A DNA stretch of 64,000 bases, from positions 38,368,616 through 38,432,615 of the forward strand of contig CM055901.1 of the NCBI GenBank assembly GCA_029582155.1. The letters are read 5' to 3'. The position numbers and the translations under genes are program-made. Position 1 is the first letter of the stretch; every line of letters begins with the position of its first letter. Positions 46,736 to 59,038 of the stretch are shown in pieces. Below the pieces are notes generated by a model. It ran no database searches. It was given only the letters and a program-made list of their open reading frames with translations, and was not told the DNA's origin. This stretch comes from Panopea generosa. Its lineage: Eukaryota > Mollusca > Bivalvia > Adapedonta > Hiatellidae.

Positions 46736-48900
46736 TATCTGTCTGATTAGTATATCCCTCAGTACAAGCTTCAGAATGTCAATGAACAGAAATATATTGA
46801 TATAAGGGTCGTAACTCTGTCTGATAAGTATATCCCTCAGTACAAGCTTCAGAGTGTCAATGAACAGAAACATATTGATATAAGGGTCGTAACACTGTCT
46901 GATAAGTTTATCCCTCAGTACAAGCTTCAGAATGTCAATAAACATAAACATATTGATATAAGTGCCGTAACTCTGTCTGATAAATATATCCCTCAGTACA
47001 AGCTCCAGAATGTCAATGAACAGAAACATATTGACAAAAGGGCCGTAACTCTGTCTGGTAATACATTTCTCATTACAAGCTTCAGAATGTCAATAAACAG
47101 AAACATATTGATATAAGTGCCGTTACTCTGTCTGATAAGTATAACCCTCAGTACAAGCTTCAGAATGTAAATGAACATAAACATATTGATATAATGGACG
47201 TAACTCTGTCTGATAAGTTTACCCTCAGTACTAGCTTCAGAATGTCATTGAACAGAAACATATTGATATCAGGGCCGTTATTCTGTCTGATAAGTTTATC
47301 CCTCAGTACAAGCTTCAGAATGTCAATGAACATAAACATATTGATATAATGGACGTAACTCTGTCTGATAAGTTTACCCTCAGTACAAGCTTCAGACTGT
47401 CAATAAACAGAAACATATTGATATAAGTGCCGTAACTCTGTCTGATAAGTTTTTGCCTCAGTACAAATGTCAGAATATCAATACACAGAAACATATTGAC
47501 ATAAGGGCCGTAACTCTGTCTTATAAGTATATCCCTCAGTACAAGCTTCAGAATGTCAATAAACAGAAACATATTGACATAAGGGCAGTTACTCTGTCTG
47601 ATAAGTATATCCCTCAGTACAAGCTTCAGAATGTCGATGAACAGAAACATATTGATATAAGGGCCGTAACTCTGCCTGATAAGATTATCCCTCAGTACAA
47701 GCTTAAGAATTTCAATACCCAGAAACATTTTGTTATAAGTGCTGTTACACTGTCTGATAAGTATATCCCTCAGTACAAGCGTCAGAATGTCAATGAACAG
47801 AAACATATTGATATAAGTGCCGTTACTCTGTCTGATAAGTATATCACTAAGAACAAACTTCAGAATTTCAATGAACAGAAACATTTTGTTATAAGTCCTG
47901 TTACACTGTCTGATAAGTATATCCCTCAGTACAAGCTTCAGAATGTCAATGAACAGAAACATATTGACATAAGGGCCGTAACTCTGCCTGATAAATATAT
48001 CCTTCAGTACAAACTTCAGAATGTCAATGAACAGAAACATATTGATATTAATACCGTTACTCTATCTGATAAGTATATCCCTGAGTACAAACTCCAGAAT
48101 GTCAATGAACAGAAACATATTGATATAAGTGCCATTACTCTGTCTGATAAGTATATCCCTCAGTACAAGCTTCAGAATGTCAATGAACAGAAACATATTG
48201 ATATAAGGGCCGTTACTCTGTCTGATAAGTATATCCCTCAGTACACGCTTCAGAATGTCAATGATCAGAAACATATTGATATAAGGGCCGTTACACTGTC
48301 TAATAAGTATATCCCTCAGTACAAGCTTAAGAATGTTAATGAACAGAAACATATTGATATAATGGCCGTAATTCTGTCTGATAAGATTGTCCCTCAGTAC
48401 AAGCTTCAGAATGTCAATAAACAGAAACATATTGATATAAGTGCTATAACTCTGTATGATAATTTTATCCCTCAGTACAAGCTTCTAAATGTCAATGAAC
48501 AGAAACATATTGATATAAGCGCCGTTACTCTGTCTGATAAGTATATCCCTTAGTACAAACTTCAGAATGTCAATGAACAGAAACATATTGACATAAGGGC
48601 CGTAACTCTGTCTGATAAGTATATCCCTCAGTACAAGCTTCAGAATGTCAATGAACAGAAACATATTGATATAAGGTCCGTAACACTGTCTGATAAGTAT
48701 ATCCCTCAGTACAAATTTCAGAATGTCAATGAACAGAAACATATTGACATAAGGGCCGTAACTCTGTCTGATAAGTATATCCCTCAGTACAAGCTTCATA
48801 ATATCAATGAACAGAAACATATTGATAAAGGTGCCGTAACACTGTCTGATAAGTATATCCCTCAGTACAAGCTTCAGATTGTCCATGAACAGAAACATAT

Positions 48901-49680
48901 TGACATCAGGTCCGTTACTCTGTGTGATAAGTTTATCCCTCAATACAAGCTTCAGAATGTCAATAAACAGAAACATATTGACATAAGGGCCGTAACTCTG
49001 CTTAATAAATATATCCCTCAGTACAAACTTCAGAATGTCAATAAACAGAAACATATTGACATCAGGTCCGTTACTCTGTGTGATAAGTTTATCCCTCAGT
49101 ACAAGCTTCAGAATGTAAATGAAGAGAATCATATTGACAAAAGGGCCGTAACTCTGTCTGATTAGTATATCCCTCAGTACAAGCTTCAGAATGTCAATGA
49201 ACAGAAACATATTGACATCAGGTCCGTTACTCTGTGTGATAAGTTTATCCCTCAGTACAAGCTTCAGAATGTAAATGAAGAGAATCATATTGACAAAAGG
49301 GCCGTAACTCTGTCTGATTAGTATATCCCTCAATACAAGCTTCAGAATGTCAATAAACAGAAACATATTGACATCAGGTCCGTTACTCTGTGTGATAAGT
49401 TTATCCCTCAGTACAAGCTTCAGAATGTAAATGAAGAGAATCATATTGACAAAAGGGCCGTAACTCTGTCTGATTAGTATATCCCTCAATACAAGCTTCA
49501 GAATGTCAATAAACAGAAACATATTGACATCAGGTCCGTTACTCTGTGTGATAAGTTTATCCCTCAGTACAAGCTTCAGAATGTAAATGAAGAGAATCAT
49601 ATTGACAAAAGGGCCGTAACTCTGTCTGATTAGTATATCCCTCAGTACAAGCTTCAGAATGTCAATGAACAGAAACATAT
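48901..49680. repeat. 156-bp higher-order repeat in the 78-bp array
   Basis: tgacatcaggtccgttactc starts at 48901, 49057, 49213, 49369 and 49525, exactly 156 bp apart. The last three intervals are nearly identical, so this two-unit block was amplified recently. Confidence 0.95.
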
Positions 49681-50039
49681 TGATATAAGGGCCGTTACTC
49701 TTTCTGATAAGTATATCCCTCAGTACAAGCTTCAGAATGACAATAAACAGAAACATATTGATATAAGTGCCGTTACTCTATCTGATAAGAATATCCCTCA
49801 GTACACGCTTCAGAATGTCAATGAACAAAACATATTGACATTAGGCCCGTAACTCTGTCTGATAAGTATATCCCTCAGTACAAGCTTCAGAATGTCAATG
49901 AACAAAAACATATTGATATTAATACCGTTACTCTGTCTGATAAGTTTATCCCTCAGTACAAGCTTCAGAATGTCAATGAACAGAAACGTATTGGTATAAA
50001 GGCCGTTACTCTGTCTGATAAGTATATCCCTCAGTACAA

Positions 50040-50510
50040 GCTTCAGAATGTCTATGAACAGAAACATATTGATATAAGTGCCGTTACGCTGTCTGATAAG
50101 TATATCCCTCAGTACAAGTTTCAAAATGTCAATGAACAGAAACATATTGATATAAGGGCCGTAACTCTGTCTGATAAGTATATCCCTCAGTACAAGCGTC
50201 AGAATGTCAATGAACATAAACATATTGATATAAGTGCCGTTACTCTGTCTGATAAGTATATCCCTCAGTACAAGCTTCAGAATGTCTATGAACAGAAACA
50301 TATTGATATAAGTGCCGTTACGCTGTCTGATAAGTATATCCCTCAGTACAAGTTTCAAAATGTCAATGAACAGAAACATATTGATATAAGGGCCGTAACT
50401 CTGTCTGATAAGTATATCCCTCAGTACAAGCGTCAGAATGTCAATGAACATAAACATATTGATATAAGAGCTGTTACTCTGTCTGATAAGTATATCCTTC
50501 AGTTCAAGCT
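50040..50510. repeat. 234-bp higher-order repeat in the 78-bp array
   Basis: gtctatgaacagaaacatat recurs at 50050 and 50284, 234 bp or three units apart, with the same order of variants between. Confidence 0.92.
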
Positions 50511-53500
50511 TCAGAATGACAATGAACAGAAACATATTGATATAAGGGCCATTACTCTGTCTGATAAGTATATCCCTCAGTACAATCTTCAGAATGTCAA
50601 TGATCAGAAACATATTGATATAAGGGCCGTTACACTGTCTGATAAGTATATCCCTCAGTACAAGCTTTAGAATGTCAATGAACAGAAACATATTGATATA
50701 AGTGCCGTTAATCTGTCTTATAATTTTATCCCTCAGTACAAGCTTCAGAATGTCAATGAACAGAAACATATTGATATAAGTGCCGTTACTCTATCTGATA
50801 AGTTTATCCCTCAGTACAAGCTTCAGAATGTCAATAAACAGAAACATATTGATATAAGTGCCTTAACTCTGTCTGATAATTTTATCCCTCAGTACAATCT
50901 TCAGAATGTCAATGAGCAGAAACATATTGATATAAGGGCCGTTACTCTGTCTGATAAGTATATTCCTTAGTACAAACTTCAGAATGTCAATGAAAAGAAG
51001 TACAAGCTTCAGAATGTCAATCAACAGAAACATATTGATATAAGGGCCGTTACTCTGTCTGATAAGTATATCCCTGAGTACAAACTTCAGAATGTCAATG
51101 AACAGAAACATATTGACATCAGGGCCATTACTCTGTCTGATAAGTATATCCCTTAGTACAAACTTCAGAATGTCATTGAACAGAAACATATTGATATAAG
51201 GGCCGTTACACTGTCTGACACGTATAACCCTCAGTACAAGCTTCAAAATATCAATGAACAGAAACATATTGATATAATGGCCGTAATTCTGTCTGATAAG
51301 TTTATCCCTCAGTACAAGCTTCAGAATGTCAATGAACAGAAACATATTGATATAAGTGCCGTAACTCTGTCTGATAAGTTTATCCCTCAGTACAAATGTC
51401 AGAATGTCAATAAACAGAAAATTATTGACATAAGGGCCGTAACTCTGCCTGATAAGTATATCCCTCAGTACAAGCTTCAGAACGTCAATGAACTGAAACA
51501 TATTGATATAAGGGCCGTAACTCTATCTGATACGTATATTTCTCAGTACAAGCTTCAGATTGTCAATGAACAGAAACATATTGATATAAGTTCCGTTACT
51601 CTGTCTGATAAGTATATCCCTCAGTGCAAGCTTCAGAATGTCAATGAACAGAAACATATTGATAAATGTGCCGTTACTCTGTCTGATAAATATATCCCTC
51701 AGTACAAGCTTCAGAATGTCAATCAACAGAAACATATTAATAAAATGGCCGTTACACTGTCTGATAAGTATATCCCTCAGTACTAGTTTCAGAATGTCAA
51801 TTAACAGAAACATATTGACATAAGGGCCGTAACTCTGTCTGATAAGTATATCCCTCAGTACAAGCTTAAGAATGTTAATGAACAGAAACATATTGATATA
51901 ATGGCTTTAATTCTGTCTAATAAGATTGTTCCTCATTACAAGCTTCAGAATGTCAATAAACAGAAACATATTGATATAAGTGCTGTAACTCTGTATGATA
52001 ATTTTATCCCTCAGTGCCAGCTTCAGAATGTCAATGAACAGAAACATATTGATATAAGGGCCGTTACTCTATCTGATCAGTATATCCCTTAGTACAAACT
52101 TCAGAATGTCAATGAACAGAAGAACAAGCTTCAGAATGTCAATCAACAGAAACATATTGATATAAGCGCCGTTACTCTGTCTGATAAGTATATCCCTTAG
52201 TACAAACTTCAGAATGTCAATGAACAGAAACATATTGATATAAGGGCCGTTACACTGTCTGATAAGTATATCCCTTAGTACAATCTTCAGAATTTCAATG
52301 AACAGAAACAATTTGTTAAACGTGCCGTTACACTGTCTGATAAGTATATCCCTCGTACAATCTTCAGAATGTCAATGAACAGAAACATATTGATATGAGG
52401 GCCGTTACACTGTCTGATAAGTATATCGCTCAGTACAAGCTTCAAAATGTCAATGAACAGAAACATATTGATATAAGGGCTGTTACACTGTCTGATAATT
52501 ATATCCCACAGTACAAACTTCAGAATATCAATGAACAGAAGCATATTGTTATAAGTGCCGTCACTCTGTCTGATAAGTTTATCACTCAGTACAAGCTTCA
52601 GAATGTCAATGAAAAGAAACATATTGATATAATGGCCGTTACACTGTCTGATAAGTATATCCCTCAGTACAAGCTTTAGAATGTCAATGAACAGAAACAT
52701 ATTGATATAAGGGCCATTACACTGTCTGATAAGTATATCCCTCAGTACAAGCTTCAGAATGTCAATGAACAGAAGCATATTGACACAATGGCCGTAACTC
52801 TGTCTGATAAGTTTATCCCTCAGTACAAGCTTCAGAATGTCAATAATCAGAAAAATATTGATATAAGTGCCGTAACTCTGTCTGATAAGTATATCCCCAA
52901 ATACAAGCTTCAGAATGTCAATGAACAGAAACATATTGATAAATGTGCCGTTACTCTGTCTGATAAGATTATCCCTCAGTACAAGCTTCAGAATGTCAAT
53001 AAACAGAAACATATTGATATCAGGGCCGTTACACTGTCTGATAAGTATATCCCTCAGTACAAGCTTCAGAATGTCAATTACCAGAAGCATATTGATATAA
53101 GTGCTGTTACTCTGTCTGATAGTATATCCCTCTGTACAAACTTCAGAATGTCAATAAACAGAAACATATTGATGTAAGTGCCGTAACTCTGTCTGATAAG
53201 TTTATCCCTCAGTACTAGCTTCAGAATGTCAATGAACAGGAACATGTTGATATAAGTGCCCTAACTCTGTCTGATAAGTTTATCCCTCAGTACAAGCTTC
53301 AGAATGTCAATGCACAGAAACATATTGATATAATGGCCGTAATTCTGTCTGATAAGTTTATCCCTCAGTACAAATGTTGGAATGTCAATAAACAGAAATC
53401 TATTGACATCAGGGCCGTAACTCTGACTGATAAGTATATCCCTCAGTACAAGCTTCAGAATGTCAATGAACAGAAACATATTGACACAATGGCCGTAACT

Positions 53501-55714
53501 CTGTCTGATAAGTTTATCCCTCAGTACAAGCTTCAGAATGTCAATAAACAGAAACATATTAACATAAGGGCCGTTACTCTGTCTGATAAGTATATCTCTC
53601 AGTACAAGCTTCAGAATGTCAATGATCAGACACATATTGATTTAAGTGCTGTTACTCTGTCTGATAAGTATATCTCTCAGTACAAGATTCGGAATGTCAA
53701 TGAACAGAAAAATATTGATAAAGGTGCCCGTTACTGTCTCTATGAAGTATATCCCTCAGTACAAGCTTCAGAATGTCAATGAACAGAAACCTATTGACAT
53801 GAGGGTAGTAACTCTGGCTGATAAATATATCCCTCAGTACAAGCTTCAAAATGTCAATGAACAGAAACATATTGACATTATGGCCGTAACTCTGTCTGAT
53901 AAGTATATCCCTCAGTACAAGCTTCAGAATGTCAATGAACAGAAACATATTGACATAAGGGCCGTAACTCTGTCTGATAAGTATATCCCTCAGTACAAGC
54001 TTCAGAATGTCAATGAACAGAAACATATTGACAAAAGGGCCGTAACTCTGTCTGATAAGTATATCCCTCAGTACAAGCTTCAGAATGTCAATGAACAGAA
54101 ACATATTGACATAAGGGCAGTAACTCTGCCTGATAAGTATATCCCTCAGTACAAGCTTAAGAATGTAAATGAACAGAAACATATTGACATAAGGGCCGTT
54201 ACTCTGCCTGATAAGTATATCCCTCAGTACAAGCTTCAGAATGTCAATGAACAGAAACATATTGACACAATGGCCGTAACTCTGTCTGATAAGTTTATCC
54301 CTCAGTACAAGCTTCAGAATGTCAATAATCAGAAAAATATTGATATAAGTGCGTTACTCTGTCTGATAAATATATCCCTCAGTACAAGCTTCAGAATGTC
54401 AATAAACAGAAACTTATTGATATAAGTGCCGTTACTCTGTCTGATATGTATATCCCTCAGTACAAACTTCAGAATGTCAATGAACAGAAACTTATTGATA
54501 TAAGTGCCGTAACTCTGTCTGGTAAGTATATCCCTCAGTACACGTTTCAGAATGTCAATGAACAGAAACATAATGATATAATGGCCGTAATTCTGTCAGA
54601 TAAGTTTATCCCTCAGTACGAGTTTCAGAATGTCAATAAACAGAAACATACTGACATAAGTGCCGTAACTCTGTCTGATAAGTATATCCCTCAGTACAAG
54701 CTTCAGAATGTCAATGAACAGAAACATATTAATAGAAGTGCCGTAACTCTGTCTAATAAGTTTATCGCTCAGTACAAATGTCAGACTGTCAATAAACAGA
54801 AACATATTGACATAAGGGCCGTAACTCTGCCTGATAAATATATCCCTCAATACAAGCTTCAGAATGTCAATGAACAGAAACATATTGACATAAGGGATGT
54901 AACTCTGTCTGATTAGTATGTCTCTCAGTACAAGCTTCAGAATGTCAATAAACAGAAACATTTTGATATAAGTTCCGTTACTCTGTCTGATAAGTATATC
55001 CCTCAGTACGAGCTTCAGAATGTCAATAAACAGAAACATATTGATATAAGTGCCGTAACTCTGTCTGATAAATAAATCCCTCAGTACAAGCTTCAGAATG
55101 TCAATGAGCAGAAACATATTGTAATAAGTGCCGTTACTCTGTCTGATAAGTATATCCCTCAGTACCAGCTTCAGAATGTCAATGAACAGAAACATATTGT
55201 TATAAGTGCAGTTACTCTGTCTGATAAGTATATCCCTCAGTACAAGCTTCAGAATGTCAATGGACAGAAACATATTGATATAAGGTCGTTACTCTGTCTG
55301 ATATGTATATCCCTCAGTACAAGCTCCAGAATGTCAATGAACAGAAACATATTGATATAAGTGTCGTTACTCTGTCTGATAAGTTTATCCCTCAGTACAA
55401 GCTTCAGAATGTCGATAAACAGAAACATATTGATATAAGTGTCCTTACTCTGTCTGATAAGTTTATCCCTTCGTACAAGTGTCAGAATGTCAATAAACAG
55501 AAACATATTGACATAAGGGCCGTAACTCTGCCTGATAAGTATATCCCTCAGTACAAGTATCAGAATATCAATGAACAGAAACATATTGATATAAGTGCCA
55601 TAAGTCTGTCTGATAAGTATATCCCTCTGTACAAGCTCCAGAATGTCAATGAACAGAAACCTATTGATTTAAGTGCCATAAGTCTGTCTGATAAGTATAT
55701 CCCTCAGCACAAAC

Positions 55715-56390
55715 TCCAGAATGTCAATGACAGAAACATATTGATTTAAGTGCCATAAGTCTGTCTGATAAGTATATCCCTCTGTACAAGCTCCAGAATA
55801 TCGATGAACAGAAACATATTGATATAAGTGCCATAAGTCTGTCTGATAAGTATATCCCTCAGTACAAGCTCCAGAATGTCAATGACAGAAACATATTGAT
55901 TTAAGTGCCATAAGTCTCTCTGATAAGTATATCCCTCAGTACAAACTTCAGAATGTCAATGACAGAAACATATTGATTTAAGTGCCATAAGTCTCTCTGA
56001 TAAGTATATCCCTCAGTACAAGCTCCAGAATGTCAATGACAGAAACATATTGATTTAAGTGCCATAAGTCTCTCTGATAAGTATATCCCTCAGTACAAGC
56101 TCCAGAATGTCAATGACAGAAACATATTGATATAAGTGCCATAAGTCTGTCTGATAAGTATATCCCTCAGTACAAGCTCCAGAATGTCAGTGACAGAAAC
56201 ATATTGATTTAAGTGCCATAAGTCTCTCTGATAAGTATATCCCTCAGTACAAGCTCCAGAATGTCAGTGACAGAAACATATTGATTTAAGTGCCATAAGT
56301 CTCTCTGATAAGTATATCCCTCAGTACAAGCTCCAGAATGTCAATGACAGAAACATATTGATTTAAGTGCCGTAAGTCTCTCTGATAAGG
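55715..56390. repeat. 77-bp edge variant of the 78-bp array
   Basis: The last units read caatgacagaaac where the rest read caatgaacagaaac, which shortens the unit to 77 bp and destroys the 26-residue frame. They also share agtgccataagtctctctga. This is a homogeneous sub-family at the array edge. Confidence 0.92.
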
Positions 56391-56818
56391 ACTTATTCTT
56401 CAAAAATATAATCACGAAAACACACAAAAAACAGGGACAAAATAATAAAGAAAATAAAACAAAAATATATAAAAAGCTGAAAAAGTTAAAAAATAGAAAA
56501 AAAGGATAAAGTTAAATAAATATGTATCAAACAATTACTGTACACGTCATGATAATCATGTATTTTTAGTTCCATAGCAATCCATCAATGTGGACTACAA
56601 GCTCTCTGTTAAACGTACAGCTGACAACCCGTCAAACTTACTTCTATATTCCCCCACAAACTTCATTTTGCTGGACATATCAGACTGATGATGGTTTGAA
56701 GATTAGTACATATGACTTTTGAATTGCAATAAACATAAAGTTTTGCATCAAAATCATTTTATTTGGTCACCTTTGTAGAATTACATGATGATAATGGTAA
56801 AAACAGATACCTGAATTT
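56391..56818. other. A-rich stretch without a gene
   Basis: Very A-rich from 56395 to about 56520, then unremarkable. No feature recognised. Confidence 0.5.
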
Positions 56819-57275
56819 TTAGTTTCCACGTGGCTTACGGTTTTCTTGTAAGTTGTCGCAGTAGAGTATACATGTCAATGTTGGTGCTTGTATCACAATG
56901 TGAATATCTGTTTGACTTATCTCTGAGCTATCTGGGCCACTATTAATGCACGCATATACAAGGAATGCTGCAATGTATTGGGTGACAGCCTTGCAGTCTT
57001 TTAGGTCAATCAAACCTGACAGTTCCCTGATGTGGTTCCAATCTATAAGACGGGATAAAGGATGACCCCTCTAAGCATAGCCCAGTGTCACCAACATACA
57101 TACGCTGTGAGGTTCCAGAACATGTCCTTGTTAATACTACCATGTAGCATCCACAGACAAACAACGTACTTGTCGACTCGCAACAGTTTCAGAAGCAGGC
57201 GTTCTTGTTTAACAAGTAAATTCATGGCACTAAACCAAGAAGCACAAACATATACACTTTATTGTGATGCACTTG
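56819..57275 (-). pseudogene. Unrecognised degenerate coding stretch
   Basis: On the minus strand the sequence reads like protein in two linked frames. From about 57275: VYVCASWFSAMNLLVKQERL, then LLRVDKYVVCLWMLHGSINK and FWNLTAYVCW ending at a TGA, with similarity-like text resuming as HWAMLRG. A frame change follows near 57060, then LIDWNHIRELSGLIDLKDCK, AVTQYIAAFLVYACINSG and ILYCDNLQENRKPRGN, ending at TAG/TAA near 56819. The dense W/C/Y content and continuity across the frame break suggest a decayed gene or exon. I do not recognise the family. It lies on the same strand as PAQR, about 0.75 kb downstream. Confidence 0.45.
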
Positions 57276-57384
57276 GTCTTTTTGACAAAGTGTAATACAA
57301 GTCACTATTGAACGACAGGATAGAGTAGGTAAAAAAAAAGAGGGGAATTTTGGTCTATATAAACAATGCTACTTAATATTCATA

Positions 57385-57830
57385 TTGTATGACCTTGAAA
57401 ATGATATATTAGAATCGTTATTTATTGAAGTAACCTTCTCAAACTGTAAATCTTTTCTGTTAATTTTTATATACAGACGAACTAATGCTTTACAAAATTG
57501 GATTGATATTTTCGAATGTCAAATTAATTATGCCATTGATATTTTTCATGAGATTGATGTACTAAATGATTTTTATTTAGACTATAAGACTGGTATTGGT
57601 TACACTAATTCTAAATGGGCTAGTTAAGTTGAAAATTTAGGTATTGTTCAAATGGTTAATTTTCTTACAAGAGTTACCATTTGAGTAGCATCACAATTGA
57701 CCATATATATACGACCTTTCTTGAAAATATAACTGAGGTTCGCGTATCATGTAACAGTTTAAGTGACCACTATCATGTTTGGTTTACCAGAAGCACCAAA
57801 CAAAACAGGGCAGCAATAAACTACCTTCTT
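57385..57830 (+). pseudogene. LINE AP-endonuclease fragment
   Basis: The plus-strand frame 57385-57627 reads LESLFIEVTFSNCKSFLLIF, IYRRTNALQNW and IDVLNDFYLDYKTG, which match the endonuclease phrases YRPPN and GDFNxD in worn form (G lost, F-Y for F-N). Further on, about 57750-57800, SLSDHYHVWFTRSTKQNRA is the SDHxPV box, with V in VPV-type position and H for P. Stops at 57628 and after interrupt it. No RT follows. Confidence 0.72.
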
Positions 57831-57931
57831 AATACACACATTTAAAGTACAGGTCATTTAATAATTTTAATGAAAATGCTTTCAGATTTTACTTGATTAA
57901 CTCGGTTATAGTTAATGAATTCCAAAATCCG

Positions 57932-57950
57932 TTTATTCACCTTTTTTATT
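57932..57950 (-). promoter_or_regulatory. Possible polyadenylation signals for the PAQR gene
   Basis: AATAAA occurs on the minus strand at 57945-57950 and again at 57932-57937, about 70-90 bp past the PAQR stop codon. Such hexamers are frequent in AT-rich DNA, so position is the only support. Confidence 0.4.
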
Positions 57951-58018
57951 TTAAAGAAAAAGTCTTTAAATTGTTGAGTTTTAAACGGATTTCAGAACCA
58001 ATCAATAATGGCAGCATG

Positions 58019-59038
58019 TTATGTGTCTTTGTTGTCTTTCAGTATTCTCTCTCGTACATACTTCTGCAAAATCATCAAAATAACAAAGCAACCAACTATA
58101 TATGCGAGCAAAGCCATTATTGTTGAACGGAAACGGGCATCGCTTGATATCAAAACGTAGTTGTCATTGTTAATGGTGTCATTATATGCAGCATCGAATT
58201 GCAACACAATAGTTACTAAAATAAGAACATGAAATAGGTGATGACCTTGGCCTAGGTAATCAAATATACCGGGCATTTTCTTCTCTGGCAGGTGACTGGA
58301 GAAAAAAAACAATGACGTGCATAGAGTAAGCAAATAACAGGTATGGTGACTTAATGACACAAAGGAACAATCCACATTAAAACAACAGTTGGCATATTTG
58401 GAAATGACAGGTATGCCGCCGGAGCAGACGAATAAAGCACCGGAACCCAGCTGGAGAAGTTTTCTTTGAATTGGATACGGTCGCTTGTATCGTAGTTTTG
58501 CAACACTACAACCACATACTAAAATACAAGCCAGCATTACATTCATAGGGAGTGACACCTGCTGAACGACTTGGTACATTCTAGTTGAACTGGACGTGTG
58601 TAAGAACAGAATACTTTTCACTAGGCCATACATACCTATACCTATGTAATCAAGTTGAAAACAAAAATAATGCCATAATGGCGACTTGGAATGAAAGGTG
58701 TGCGCCAAAGCACTTAAAACTGTGCAACTACCTGCGCCTAGTCCAAATATTACAAAAGGCCATGTTGCATTGTGTTCCAGTAAGTTTATAATTGTCAATG
58801 TCTTTATAAAGCATATCACAGACGCTATCAAATGTGTCCATATGTTGATGGTTTCGTTATGCAATTGGAAAACACTGCACAGATAGTACGGCAAGGGCCT
58901 GTCCGTGTGCCGGTAGCCGGTAACGATGCCTGGTTCTCGGTATAATGGTTGTACAAGCTTATCGTGTATGGTCGACTGGTACCAAAACACTTTGCGGCAT
59001 CTTGTCATCTCACGGATAAACAGTGATAGAAGACCCAT
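58019..59038 (-). CDS. PAQR-family seven-transmembrane receptor (membrane progestin receptor-like)
   Basis: An intact 339-codon frame without introns. Family motifs are in order: EPGIVTGYRH (35-44) and HNETINIWTHL (60-70); SALAHTFHSKSP (109-120) and LDYIGIG (129-135); HLPEKKMPGIFDYLGQGHH (249-267) and LFH. Ser109, His113, Asp130, His266 and His270 match the residues that hold the zinc ion in adiponectin-receptor structures. Hydrophobic segments at about 71-88, 95-112, 130-147, 164-181, 196-212, 228-247, 268-280 and 306-325 fit a seven- or eight-helix membrane protein. The length fits the PAQR5-8 class. The ATG is preceded directly by an in-frame TAA, so the start is secure. Members act at the plasma or internal membranes and are linked to progestin signalling or ceramidase-like activity; ligand here is unknown. 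Surrounded by repeats, yet itself unbroken. Confidence 0.93.
   Translation of the reverse strand: MGLLSLFIREMTRCRKVFWYQSTIHDKLVQPLYREPGIVTGYRHTDRPLPYYLCSVFQLHNETINIWTHLIASVICFIKTLTIINLLEHNATWPFVIFGLGAGSCTVLSALAHTFHSKSPLWHYFCFQLDYIGIGMYGLVKSILFLHTSSSTRMYQVVQQVSLPMNVMLACILVCGCSVAKLRYKRPYPIQRKLLQLGSGALFVCSGGIPVISKYANCCFNVDCSFVSLSHHTCYLLTLCTSLFFFSSHLPEKKMPGIFDYLGQGHHLFHVLILVTIVLQFDAAYNDTINNDNYVLISSDARFRSTIMALLAYIVGCFVILMILQKYVRERILKDNKDT

Larger units (their letters stand above)
46736..56390. repeat. 78-bp minisatellite array, about 124 copies
   Basis: The unit includes gataagtatatccctcagta, caagcttcagaatgtcaatg and aacagaaacatattgatata. Its length is a multiple of three, giving a 26-residue period on both strands (SDKYIPQYKLQNVNEQKHID on plus; FIDILKLVLRDILIRQSYGP on minus). 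Open frames reach 366 residues (47453-48553, plus) and 423 residues (48485-49756, minus). Both strands are open at once, one-base indels (for example near 52353, 53120, 54351 and 55288) break the frames, and stops such as gattag are propagated inside sub-repeats. This argues against coding. Two- and three-unit higher-order repeats occur. Confidence 0.96.

Noticed and set aside
46736..46900. 78-bp unit as a diverged dimer of the 39-bp unit
   Set aside because: Only short phrases match (agtat, cagtac); by eye the similarity is no better than chance, so only the period relation is kept as an observation.
47453..49756. Long open frames (366 and 423 residues) as repeat-protein genes
   Set aside because: Both strands are open over neighbouring parts of the same array, frames break at one-base indels, stops are carried along in sub-repeats, and no start or domain is seen.
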